Source of the DNA: Glaciihabitans sp.
Lineage (GTDB): Bacteria; Actinomycetota; Actinomycetes; Actinomycetales; Microbacteriaceae
Direction: 5' to 3'
NCBI GenBank assembly: GCA_025463785.1
Contig: JAODBD010000011.1
Span: forward strand, 62,001 to 126,000
DNA length: 64,000 nt
Shown here: positions 50,183-58,589 of the stretch, piece by piece
How the letters are laid out: each line of letters starts with the position of its first letter
How positions within the stretch are numbered: position 1 is the stretch's first letter
Translations under genes and position numbers: made by a program
Notes under the pieces: model-generated
Databases searched by the model: none
The model's input: only the letters and a program-made list of their open reading frames with translations
Told to the model about the DNA's origin: nothing

Positions 50183-52712
50183 TTCGCTGCTCGACCTGGC
50201 GCCTGACCCCTGGGACCCGGATGCCGCCTACCTCGCCTTTGAACAGTGGGCGGAGTCGCGCGGGCTCTCGCTCTATCCTGCGCAGGCCGAAGCGCTGATC
50301 GAGATCGTGTCCGACAACAACCTGATCCTGTCGACGCCGACTGGCACCGGGAAGTCGTTGGTCGCTGTCGGAGCACATTTCGCGGCGCTCGCTCAGGGCA
50401 GGCGGTCGTACTACACGGCCCCCATCAAGGCGCTTGTCTCGGAAAAGTTCTTCGCGCTCGTTGACATCTTCGGGGCGGCGAACGTCGGCATGGTCACGGG
50501 AGACTCATCCGTCAATGCCGATGCGCCCATCATCTGCTGCACCGCCGAGATCCTGGCCAACGTGGCGCTTCGGCACGGTGCGGCCAGCGATGTTGGCCAG
50601 GTCGTCATGGACGAGTTTCACTTCTACTCCGATCCCGAACGAGGGTGGGCCTGGCAGGTGCCGTTGCTCGAACTGCCGGGCGTGCAGTTCCTCCTGATGT
50701 CGGCGACCCTCGGGGATGTCAGAGCGCTCGCGGAAGATCTGACGAAACGAACCGAGCGCGAGACGGCAACCGTGACCGGGGTCGAGCGGCCGGTGCCACT
50801 TCACTACTACTACGAGACGACGCCCATCCACGAGACGGTGGAAGAACTGCTCTCGACCGGTCAGGCTCCCATCTACATCGTGCATTTCTCGCAGGCCGCG
50901 GCGCTGGAACGTGCCCAGGCACTCGCCGGTGCAAAGGTCGCGACCCGCGAGCAGCGGGACGCCATCGCAGAACTCATCGGCGGATTCCGCTTCACGACGA
51001 GCTTCGGCAGGACCCTGTCGCGACTGCTTCGACTCGGGATCGGCGTTCATCACGCTGGCATGCTGCCCAAGTATCGGAGGCTGGTTGAGCAACTCGCCCA
51101 AAGCGGCCTGCTGCGCGTTATCTGTGGAACGGACACCCTCGGCGTCGGCATCAACGTGCCCATTCGCACTGTCTTGCTGACGGCGCTCACCAAATACGAC
51201 GGAACGAGGATGCGCCAGCTCACCGCGCGCGAGTTCCACCAGATCGCGGGTCGCGCCGGTCGTGCGGGGTATGACACCGCAGGTACGGTCGTCGCGCAGG
51301 CGCCCGAACACGAGACCGAGAACGCCCGGCTGGTCAGGAAGGCGGGGGATGACCCGGTCAAGCTCAAACGGATCGTACGCAAGAAGGCTCCGGAGGGGTT
51401 TGTCTCCTGGGGCCAGCCAAGCTTCCAGCGCCTCATCGAGGCTGAGCCCGAAACGCTGACCTCGAGCATGCAGATGACCTCGGCCATGCTCATCAACGTC
51501 ATCGGTCGCGGCGGTGATGTCTTTGCGAACGTCCGCAAGCTCGTATTCGATAACCACGAACCGTGGCGGCGCCAGCTGGGGCTCGCCAGGCGCGCACTTG
51601 CGATCTATCGCACTCTGCGAACGGCAGAGGTTGTGACCCAGGATGCGGATGGCAACATCCGGCTAACCCTCGATCTTCAGCCCAACTTCGCGCTCAACCA
51701 GCCGCTGTCGCCGTTTGCGCTCGCGGTGTTCGAGTTGCTCGAGCCTGGCGAGGGCGGTCCTGGGACCGGTCACTATGCCCTCGACATGATCTCCGTGATC
51801 GAGGCGACGCTCGAGGACCCGCGGCCGGTGACATCCCAACAGCAGTTTCTGGCTCGGGGCGAAGCCGTCGCCGTCATGAAGGCCGAGGGCATCGAGTACG
51901 ACCAGCGCATGGAGCTCCTCGAAGAAGTCACTCACCCGATGCCGCTCAAAGAGCTGCTGGATGCCGCGTTCGCCACCTACAGCGCGTCGCAGGCGTGGGT
52001 GAACGACTTCGAGCTGCATCCCAAGTCCGTCGTGCGAGACATGTACGAGCGCGCCATGACTTTCGGCGATTACACCAACTACTACAAACTCGCCCGCAGC
52101 GAGGGCCTTGTGCTGCGTTACCTCTCAGACGCCTATCGGGCGGCGCGACAGACGATTCCGGACGAGGCAAAAACCGAGGACCTCCTCGACCTCATAGAGT
52201 GGCTCGGCGAACTCGTGCGGCAGGTCGACTCGAGCCTGCTCGATGAATGGGACGAGTTGGTGAACCCGGGCGAGATCGTCGATGGCAAGCCCGTTCTACC
52301 GCCGGCGCCGCCGGGAGTTACTACCAACGCGCGAGCGTTCCGAGTGCTCGTGCGCAACGAGCTCTTCCGGCGGGTGCAGCTGGCGGCTCTCGAAAAGTGG
52401 GACGAACTGGGCGAACTGGACGCGGCATCCGGATTCGATGCGGATCGCTGGGCCGACTCGCTCGACCCATATTTCTACGAGTATGACCAGGAGGGCGACA
52501 ACTGGCCGCTCATTCGAACGGACGCGGACGCGCGCAGTTCGGGCATGCTTCACCTCACCGAGGGCCCAACGGAGTGGCTCGCGCGACAGGTGCTCGCCGA
52601 TCCCGCGGGCGACCACGACTGGGGGATCACAGCGACGATCGACCTAGCCGAGTCGAACGAGCAAGGCGTCGCGGTCATCAGCGTCGTCGCGGTTGGCCCG
52701 CTCTCCGCCTGA
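50175..52712 (+). CDS. Ski2-like DEAD/DEAH-box helicase (DUF3516 type)
   Basis: 845-residue RNA/DNA helicase. Motif I TPTGTGKS, Ia TAPIKALVSEKF, II DEFH, III LLMSATLG, the second RecA domain with HHAGMLPKYRR, IVCGTDTLGVGIN-type motif V (CGTDTLGVGINV) and motif VI QIAGRAGRAGYD are all present. The remaining 450 residues match the DUF3516 extension of actinobacterial Ski2-like helicases. The role is probably in RNA metabolism; biochemical function is not established for this subgroup. Starts 8 bp inside the nucleoside hydrolase gene. Confidence 0.93.
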   Translation: MADSLLDLAPDPWDPDAAYLAFEQWAESRGLSLYPAQAEALIEIVSDNNLILSTPTGTGKSLVAVGAHFAALAQGRRSYYTAPIKALVSEKFFALVDIFGAANVGMVTGDSSVNADAPIICCTAEILANVALRHGAASDVGQVVMDEFHFYSDPERGWAWQVPLLELPGVQFLLMSATLGDVRALAEDLTKRTERETATVTGVERPVPLHYYYETTPIHETVEELLSTGQAPIYIVHFSQAAALERAQALAGAKVATREQRDAIAELIGGFRFTTSFGRTLSRLLRLGIGVHHAGMLPKYRRLVEQLAQSGLLRVICGTDTLGVGINVPIRTVLLTALTKYDGTRMRQLTAREFHQIAGRAGRAGYDTAGTVVAQAPEHETENARLVRKAGDDPVKLKRIVRKKAPEGFVSWGQPSFQRLIEAEPETLTSSMQMTSAMLINVIGRGGDVFANVRKLVFDNHEPWRRQLGLARRALAIYRTLRTAEVVTQDADGNIRLTLDLQPNFALNQPLSPFALAVFELLEPGEGGPGTGHYALDMISVIEATLEDPRPVTSQQQFLARGEAVAVMKAEGIEYDQRMELLEEVTHPMPLKELLDAAFATYSASQAWVNDFELHPKSVVRDMYERAMTFGDYTNYYKLARSEGLVLRYLSDAYRAARQTIPDEAKTEDLLDLIEWLGELVRQVDSSLLDEWDELVNPGEIVDGKPVLPPAPPGVTTNARAFRVLVRNELFRRVQLAALEKWDELGELDAASGFDADRWADSLDPYFYEYDQEGDNWPLIRTDADARSSGMLHLTEGPTEWLARQVLADPAGDHDWGITATIDLAESNEQGVAVISVVAVGPLSA

Positions 52713-52731
52713 CCCGCGCGACTCCTCGGTG

Positions 52732-52811
52732 CGTAACTCATGCTGCGGGTACCGGCGGCGGGGCGACACGCCGCTGTACCGGCGTGTCGCCTGCCGCCAG
52801 CATGAGTTGCG
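52732..52811. repeat. Large palindromic hairpin element
   Basis: Outer arms AACTCATGCTG (52735-52745) and CAGCATGAGTT (52798-52808) are perfect. Inside, GGCGACACGCCG and CGGCGTGTCGCC form a perfect 12-bp stem with a 6-base loop (CTGTAC), with further pairing between GGCGGC-type and GCCGCC-type stretches. It lies in the gap between the convergent helicase and flavoprotein genes and may be a terminator or an extragenic repeat family member. Confidence 0.75.
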
Positions 52812-52909
52812 GGCAGAAAGTCGTGCGACGGGAGCACTCGTACGCTGCCGGGCTTGCAGCGCGGCTTGCCATCGGGAGGTGGCCCGGGGCGTAGCTCAGA
52901 GAGGTAGCG

Positions 52910-52935
52910 CAGAGACCTACCTCAGAGACCTACCT
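52910..52935. repeat. Two exact tandem copies of a 13-mer
   Basis: CAGAGACCTACCT occurs twice head-to-tail (52910-52922, 52923-52935), inside a stretch where GAGGTAG/CTACCTC elements alternate (52901-52943). Lies just before the stop of the flavoprotein gene. Otherwise the 235-bp gap 52713-52947 holds only the palindrome above. Confidence 0.8.
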
Positions 52936-52947
52936 CAGCGAGGTGGC

Positions 52948-54219
52948 TCAGAGCCCGAGCTTGCGCGCCAGGAAGTCGTTGCGGAAGACGCCGTTCGGGT
53001 CGTATTTCTGCACCAGAGCCCGAAAATCGTCGAACCGAGGGTACAGCGGCGCAAGCTGGTCGACTTCTGCGGCGAACACTTTGCCCCAGTGTGGCCGCGC
53101 GCCGAGGGGAAGCAGACGTGATTCGATGACAGGAAGCAGTTGTCCGACCTCGACCGGCAGCTTCTTCCAGGTGAAGTGGATGCCGACGGCATCCGTCTCG
53201 TACGCCCCGCTCAGCCACAGCGTGTCCGCCCGCATCGTGCGAAGCTCGGTCACCAGCAGCAGCGGAGCGATCCGATCAGCCATCTCGCGCATGGCCGCAA
53301 GCGCCGGCAGGATGTTGGCCCGGGGCACCAGAAATTCGCTTTGCAGTTCATCGCCGTTGCTCGGCGTGAATCCGAGCTTGAAGTGCGCGAGCCGGTCATT
53401 CCACGGGCCAGGCACCCCGCCCTGCTCTGTCGTGTTGGTCGCTGGCTGGTCCGGAAGCATGTGCTCGTTGGCGATCTGGCGTTTCGCACCGAACAGGTCG
53501 GCTGGCGGCACCGGAGCATCCATTCGGGACTTCAGCCAGGCGATCGCGATGTCATCGCCGATCCAGCGAGTGAACAGGCTGACGCTGTATGCGCTCGAGG
53601 TGATCGCATCGAAGTTCTCGAGCGCGGCGCCCCACGGCAGCGTGTCGTAGAGATCCTGGCGAACGTCGAAGGTCGGCTCGATGTCGAGCGTGATGCGGGT
53701 GACAATGCCGAGCGCACCCAGGGAGACGACTGCTCCCGCGAAGTCGGCATCGGTGCGGTCGAGGCGTGCCAGTTCACCCGTGCCATCGATGAATTCGACG
53801 GCCGCGACCGAGGTCGCCAACGTGCCATTGTAATCGCCCGATCCGTGCGTGCTCGTCGCGACTGCGCCTGCGACGGAAATATGGGGGAGCGACGCCAGGT
53901 TTGCCAGTGCCCAGCCACGATCGTTGAGCATCGTCGCGAGTTCGCCATACCGAATACCAGGTGCAAACGACGCGGTCTGGGCGCCGTCGTCGATGACCAG
54001 GTCTGTTGCGAACCGATCGAGCGAAATCAGGGCTCCGGATGTGTCGGCCAGGTCGGTAAACGAGTGTCGCGACCCAAGGGCACGCACCCTGCCCCCCGCC
54101 AGTACGAGCTCGCGCACCTCGCCGGCGTCGGCGGGCCGCTGCACGCCTGTCGCCGCATAGCTGTGACTGTCGGCCCAGTTGACACCGGACGGAAGGTCGT
54201 TTGCGCCGTTGTATGCCAT
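52948..54219 (-). CDS. FAD-linked oxidase, alditol/xylitol oxidase-like
   Basis: 423-residue flavoprotein. Start NWADSHSYAA, then VRALGSRHSFTDLADT, whose His corresponds to the covalent FAD His of alditol oxidase; ATSTHGSGDYNGTLATSV and VSLGALGIVTRITL belong to the FAD domain; the C-terminal ALO-type domain has LGARPHWGKVF. These enzymes oxidise sugar alcohols or aldonolactones with O2. ATG 54219 is chosen; a longer frame upstream has no protein-like content. Confidence 0.9.
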   Translation of the reverse strand: MAYNGANDLPSGVNWADSHSYAATGVQRPADAGEVRELVLAGGRVRALGSRHSFTDLADTSGALISLDRFATDLVIDDGAQTASFAPGIRYGELATMLNDRGWALANLASLPHISVAGAVATSTHGSGDYNGTLATSVAAVEFIDGTGELARLDRTDADFAGAVVSLGALGIVTRITLDIEPTFDVRQDLYDTLPWGAALENFDAITSSAYSVSLFTRWIGDDIAIAWLKSRMDAPVPPADLFGAKRQIANEHMLPDQPATNTTEQGGVPGPWNDRLAHFKLGFTPSNGDELQSEFLVPRANILPALAAMREMADRIAPLLLVTELRTMRADTLWLSGAYETDAVGIHFTWKKLPVEVGQLLPVIESRLLPLGARPHWGKVFAAEVDQLAPLYPRFDDFRALVQKYDPNGVFRNDFLARKLGL

Positions 54220-54380
54220 GGGCTCATTCTCTCTCAGTCGGCGATGGAGACAGACACGCGTTCGGGCAAGCGTTCCTAGACTGGGACCATGGCTGGGCTG
54301 CGAAGTGGGATGTCCTCCGCGGGCGATTTCGTGAATTTGCCGGAGGCAGCGGGCATCCTCATCGCGGATCACTCACGCGC

Positions 54381-55055
54381 ATGAACTGGTTCGAGCGCCA
54401 TGTCGCCACGCGCTGGTTCGACTACGGCTGGGCCTACCGGCTGCGGTTGGCGCGACTGCGCGGCCTCCATGATCCGCTCGCGCTGCAGTCAGGGACGAAG
54501 AGGCCGATACTGCTCCTGCCCGGCGTGTACGAGACGTGGCATTTCCTGGAAAGCGTCGGCGGATTTCTCAACGGCCTCGGGCATCCCGTGCACGTTGTTC
54601 CCACTTTTGGGCATAACCTGCGGCCGATCCCCGAGATGGCAGCGCTCGCTCGTGATTACCTCGAGGCGGCGGGACTGTCCGACGTTGCCATCGTCGCTCA
54701 CAGCAAAGGCGGCCTGATCGGCAAAACCGTGATGCTGTCAGACACGGGGATGTCGCGGGTGGCTTCGATGGTTGCAATCAACTCGCCGTTCGGCGGCTCC
54801 GACTACGCGCACCTCGTTCCCATTCGAACCCTGCGCGAATTCGTTCCGTCCCACGAAACCATTAGGGCGCTCGCCGAGAACGCCGAGGTCAATTCGCGCA
54901 TCACCTCCGTTTTCAGCGAGTGGGATCCGATCATCCCGAACGGCAGTGTGCTCGAGGGTGCGAGAAACATCGAGCTGCCGTCGCGTGGGCACTTCCTGAT
55001 TCTCGATCGGCCCGACCTGTTTGCGACGGTCGCAGAAGCGGTCTCGCGAGAGTAG
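54381..55055 (+). CDS. Lipase-like alpha/beta hydrolase
   Basis: 224 residues. PILLLPGVYETWHFLE gives the oxyanion region; nucleophile elbow AHSKGG (Ser in a GxSxG-like site with His at position 1); acid near SEWDPIIPNG; catalytic His in LPSRGHFLIL. Similar to short triacylglycerol lipase/PGAP1-like proteins. The start ATG 54381 lacks a strong ribosome site; translation could begin upstream, so the N-terminus is uncertain. It precedes an MFS gene by 47 bp. Confidence 0.83.
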   Translation: MNWFERHVATRWFDYGWAYRLRLARLRGLHDPLALQSGTKRPILLLPGVYETWHFLESVGGFLNGLGHPVHVVPTFGHNLRPIPEMAALARDYLEAAGLSDVAIVAHSKGGLIGKTVMLSDTGMSRVASMVAINSPFGGSDYAHLVPIRTLREFVPSHETIRALAENAEVNSRITSVFSEWDPIIPNGSVLEGARNIELPSRGHFLILDRPDLFATVAEAVSRE

Positions 55056-55102
55056 ACGGTCCGACCTGCACACCTGTCGCCCGTTGCGTGTTTACTGGGT
55101 CC

Positions 55103-56509
55103 ATGGCGAATGTCACCCTCACCCGCGACCAGCGACTCGTCATCTGGGTTGCGATTCTCGCCTCGTTCGTGTCATTCCTCGACGGCAGCGTCATCAACGT
55201 CGCGCTGCCCGCCATCGCGCGTGAATTGGGCGGCGGGCTCACCACGCAGCAATGGGTCGTCGACGCGTACCTGATCACGCTCGGGTCACTCATCCTGTTG
55301 GCGGGGTCGCTGTCTGACGTGCTGGGGCGCATCGTGATCCTGCGGATCGGGCTCATCGGGTTTGGCGTCGCGTCGCTGCTCTGCGCGGTGTCGATCAGCC
55401 CCGAGATGCTCATTGTCGCTCGAGGTATCCAGGGCATTGCGGGCGCGCTCCTGGTGCCGAGTTCGCTCGCGCTCATCACGTCAAACTTCTCGGGCGTCGC
55501 TCGGTCGAGGGCGATCGGCCAGTGGACTGCTGGCACGACCATTGCGTTTCTCGCCGGGCCGATCCTTGGCGGCGTGATCGTCGACAGCGTTCTTGGCTGG
55601 CGCTGGGTGTTTGTCATCAACGTGTTCCCGATCGCTGCAGTGCTGATACTCCTCGTTCTTCTCGGCCATAAGGATGTTCGTGAGCACGGGGTGCGCATCG
55701 ACATCCTGGGCGCGGTTCTCTGTGTTCTTGGTCTGGGCGGGCCGGTGTATGCGCTCATCGAACAGCAGCACTACGGCTGGGGCAGCCCGCTCATCCTCGT
55801 GCCGTTCATCGCGGGCATCCTGTGCTTCGCTGGTTTCATCTGGCGCCAGCGTGCGGCGAAGCAGCCGCTCATGCCGCTCAGTCTCTTCACGGTTCGCAAC
55901 TTCGCGGTTGGCAACATCGCAACCTTCTTTATCTACGGCGCGCTGTCGCTCGGCGGATTCATCGTCGTCGTGTTCCTTCAACAGGTTGCGGGGTTCCCGG
56001 CAACGTTCGCCGCGCTCGCGACGCTGCCGATCAGCCTCCTGAACATTGGGCTCTCGTCCTGGTTCGGAACACTCTCGGGTCGCTACGGCGCACGGTGGTT
56101 CATGGGATTTGGTCCGATCGTGGGCGGCGCCGGCTATCTCCTGATGCTGTCGGCGGGCACCCACGTGGACTACTGGACGGAGTTGCTGCCCGGCGTCATT
56201 CTGTTTGGTCTCGGCCTCTCGGCGACGGTCGCCCCACTCACCGGTGCCATCCTCGGCGCGATTTCGGAGCAGCAGTCGGGCATCGCGTCGGCGGTGAACA
56301 ACGCTGTCAGCCGTGTCGCCGGGCTGATCGCGATCGCCTTCGTCGGGCTCATCGTCGGACCGCGCCTCGACGCTGACGGCTTTCACCGCGTCCTCATCGT
56401 GACCGCCGTGCTCCTCATCATCGGAGGAGTCGTCTCAGCGATCGGTATCCAGAATCTGAGGCACGCAAAAGAGCCTCAGCCGACCAGCGGGTCTGAAGCA
56501 GTCTCGTAG
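55103..56509 (+). CDS. MFS transporter, DHA2 (EmrB-like) family
   Basis: 468-residue proton-driven drug/metabolite exporter with about 14 membrane helices. Family motifs: LDGSVINVALPAIARELG (motif D1), SLSDVLGRIVILR (motif A) and ITSNFSGVARSRAIGQW; GPILGGVIVD (motif C). ATG 55103. Convergent with the UbiA gene (24 bp between stops). Confidence 0.93.
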   Translation: MANVTLTRDQRLVIWVAILASFVSFLDGSVINVALPAIARELGGGLTTQQWVVDAYLITLGSLILLAGSLSDVLGRIVILRIGLIGFGVASLLCAVSISPEMLIVARGIQGIAGALLVPSSLALITSNFSGVARSRAIGQWTAGTTIAFLAGPILGGVIVDSVLGWRWVFVINVFPIAAVLILLVLLGHKDVREHGVRIDILGAVLCVLGLGGPVYALIEQQHYGWGSPLILVPFIAGILCFAGFIWRQRAAKQPLMPLSLFTVRNFAVGNIATFFIYGALSLGGFIVVVFLQQVAGFPATFAALATLPISLLNIGLSSWFGTLSGRYGARWFMGFGPIVGGAGYLLMLSAGTHVDYWTELLPGVILFGLGLSATVAPLTGAILGAISEQQSGIASAVNNAVSRVAGLIAIAFVGLIVGPRLDADGFHRVLIVTAVLLIIGGVVSAIGIQNLRHAKEPQPTSGSEAVS

Positions 56510-56533
56510 CGGCCGGCGGTATTCCTGGCGCAC

Positions 56534-57361
56534 CTACCTGAGCAGGCGCGATCCTGCGAAGAGAAGAACGGCGACGTCGATGAGCGCGGCCGCGATGATC
56601 ATCCGAAAGTGCAGCCGCGTCGGGCGCTTCGCGACCGAGATACCAGCGACGGTGATCAGGATGCTCGCCCCCAGCCCGACATCGGCCGGCACGTACCCGA
56701 AGCCCCCGGCACCAATCACCTCGATGACGGACGCCGCCAGAAGCAAAACGTAGGTGAGCACGCTCGACGCCCGCCGACCGAGGCGGTGTGGCAGGCCGTT
56801 TACTCCGGTAGAGCGGTCGTCCTCGAGGTCAGGAAGCGTATTCGCGAAATGTGCTGCGGCCCCCAGAAGTCCACCGACCAGGAGTGACCACAGTGCGGGC
56901 GCGGCAGGCACCGGGCGGGACAGCGTGGCAAACGCTGACAGCGCCCCAAAGCTGAGTACGTAGGCGACTATCGAGAATGCCGTCTTCTTGAGCCCGACGT
57001 TGTAGGCCCACCCGGTTCCTACGATCAAGAGGAGTGCCGCCTCGGCCGCCCATCCCAGCGGGGCAGCGAGCGCGAGCGCGACGGCGAGGGAGACCCAGGC
57101 GGCGTTCCGCACTGCGCCGACGTTGATATCGCCTCGGGAAATGGGCTTATCACGCCGACCAACCGCGCGGTCGCGGTCCGCGTCGATCCAATCGTTCGAC
57201 AGCCCGATCGAGAACTGCCCGGCCAACATGGACACTCCGAGCAGGGTTAGCCGCAGTGGGTCCAGCCCAACCGCCAAACCGAGCCCGGAGGTAACGATTG
57301 ATACCGCGATGGAGGGCCCGGGATGGGCCGACAGGGCGAGCGCGACCGGTTTTCGTGGCAT
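56534..57361 (-). CDS. UbiA-family prenyltransferase
   Basis: 275-residue polytopic membrane enzyme that transfers a prenyl chain to an acceptor. The first Asp-rich motif is NDWIDADRDRAVGRRDKPI; the second is NTLPDLEDDRSTG. ATG 57361 is chosen; the longer upstream frame overlaps the divergent regulator gene. The acceptor is unknown (quinone, heme or polyprenyl-sugar members exist). Confidence 0.92.
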   Translation of the reverse strand: MPRKPVALALSAHPGPSIAVSIVTSGLGLAVGLDPLRLTLLGVSMLAGQFSIGLSNDWIDADRDRAVGRRDKPISRGDINVGAVRNAAWVSLAVALALAAPLGWAAEAALLLIVGTGWAYNVGLKKTAFSIVAYVLSFGALSAFATLSRPVPAAPALWSLLVGGLLGAAAHFANTLPDLEDDRSTGVNGLPHRLGRRASSVLTYVLLLAASVIEVIGAGGFGYVPADVGLGASILITVAGISVAKRPTRLHFRMIIAAALIDVAVLLFAGSRLLR

Positions 57362-57384
57362 CCCGACATCGTATCCTTGGAAAT

Positions 57385-57419
57385 TACGCAACTTCTTGCG
57401 GTTCTTGCGTAGAATTGCG
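57385..57419 (+). promoter_or_regulatory. LacI-type operator cluster before the lacI gene
   Basis: TTGCG occurs at 57396, 57405 and 57415, spaced 9 and 10 bp, and TACGCAA (57385-57391) pairs with TTGCGTA (57405-57411). The same element, three times at 10-bp spacing, lies before the glucosidase gene. Similar CTTGCA-type direct repeats are known for MalR in Streptomyces. Confidence 0.55.
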
Positions 57420-57422
57420 CGC

Positions 57423-58469
57423 ATGTCGAAGAGACTCGCCGAAGTTGCCCGCAAAGTCGGGGTCAGTGAAGCCACCGTGAGCCGCGTGCTCAACGAGAAG
57501 CCGGGGGTCTCGCAGGCCACCAGGACCGCGGTACTTACCGCACTCGATGTGCTCGGGTACGAGCGCCCCACCAAGTTGCGCGGAGAACGCGCCCGCTTAG
57601 TCGGGCTGTTCCTGCCCGAGTTGCAGAATCCGATCTTCCCCGCGTATGGCGAAGTACTCGGCGGCGCGCTCGCCCAGAACGGATACACGCCGGTGCTCTG
57701 CACCCAAACGGTCGGCGGCATTTCGGAGGCCGATTACGTCGAGCTCCTGTTGCAGCAGCAGGTGTCCGGGGTGGTGTTCGTCGGAGGACAATACAGCCAG
57801 CAGGGTGCAAGCCATGCTCACTATGCGCGACTCAAAGAGCTCAACCTTCCTACCGTGCTGGTCAACGCGACCATTTCGCAGCTGGGCTTCGCGACAGTGT
57901 CAACGGACGACGCGGTCGCCACTCAGCAGGCCTGGAGCCACCTGCGCCAGCTCGGTCACACTCGTATCGGCATGGTCCTCGGGCCGAGTGATCACGTGCC
58001 ATCCCAACGCAAACTCGCCGCAGCGCTCGGCATCGCAGCGGGTGAGCTTCCCCCGGACTACATCGTGCACTCTCACTACTCGCTCGAGGCTGGCCAGGCC
58101 GCCGCAACGCGCCTACTCCAGGCCGGCGTCACGGCGATGATCTGTGCGTCGGACCCGATCGCGCTCGGGGCCGTGCGCGCGGTTCGTCGCGCCGGTCTTC
58201 GGGTTCCGGAGGACGTCTCGATCGTCGGCTTTGATGACTCCGCGCTCATGAACTGTGTCGAACCGCCTCTGACCACGATTCGCCAACCCATTGAAACCAT
58301 GGGCCGGATGGTCATCGAACTTCTCGTCAGCCAGATCAATGGGACAGCAACGACGCCGGATGAATTCCTGTTCGAGCCGGAACTGGTAGTACGCGGATCG
58401 ACTGGCCCGGCGCCCACCAGCGGAGCACGCGGGTCGGATTCGCGTGAGGTTCTTGTCGACAGCCGGTAA
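57423..58469 (+). CDS. LacI-family transcriptional regulator
   Basis: 348 residues. N-terminal LacI helix-turn-helix (RLAEVARKVGVSEATVSRVL, NEKPGVSQAT) with hinge region; periplasmic-binding-like domain with VGLFLPELQNPIFPAY, QLGHTRIGMVLGP, DPIALGAVRAVR and VGFDDSALM. ATG 57423. It precedes the GH13/ABC genes by 120 bp and shares their TTGCG operator elements, so it is the likely maltose/alpha-glucoside repressor of this locus. Confidence 0.94.
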   Translation: MSKRLAEVARKVGVSEATVSRVLNEKPGVSQATRTAVLTALDVLGYERPTKLRGERARLVGLFLPELQNPIFPAYGEVLGGALAQNGYTPVLCTQTVGGISEADYVELLLQQQVSGVVFVGGQYSQQGASHAHYARLKELNLPTVLVNATISQLGFATVSTDDAVATQQAWSHLRQLGHTRIGMVLGPSDHVPSQRKLAAALGIAAGELPPDYIVHSHYSLEAGQAAATRLLQAGVTAMICASDPIALGAVRAVRRAGLRVPEDVSIVGFDDSALMNCVEPPLTTIRQPIETMGRMVIELLVSQINGTATTPDEFLFEPELVVRGSTGPAPTSGARGSDSREVLVDSR

Positions 58470-58473
58470 TTGT

Positions 58474-58498
58474 CGCAAATGCCCGCAAGAATTCGCAA
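58474..58498 (+). promoter_or_regulatory. Three phased TTGCG elements before the glucosidase gene
   Basis: On the plus strand CGCAA begins at 58474, 58484 and 58494, exactly 10 bp apart, about one helical turn, immediately upstream of the predicted promoter at 58522-58550. Confidence 0.55.
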
Positions 58499-58521
58499 TT
58501 TACTTACGTTTTGTTTAGTTC

Positions 58522-58550
58522 TTGCATCATTCTGTCGATATAGCTACATT
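58522..58550 (+). promoter_or_regulatory. Predicted promoter of the alpha-glucoside operon
   Basis: TTGCAT (58522-58527), 17-bp spacer, TACATT (58545-58550), about 40 bp before the GH13 start, in a locally AT-rich stretch. Confidence 0.5.
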
Positions 58551-58589
58551 CTGAGCAGCCCTACACAGCTTCTACAGAATTGAGCCCGA

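Noticed and set aside
52901-52943. Short repeats as a CRISPR-like array
   Set aside because: Only two adjacent 13-mers with no spacers and no cas genes.
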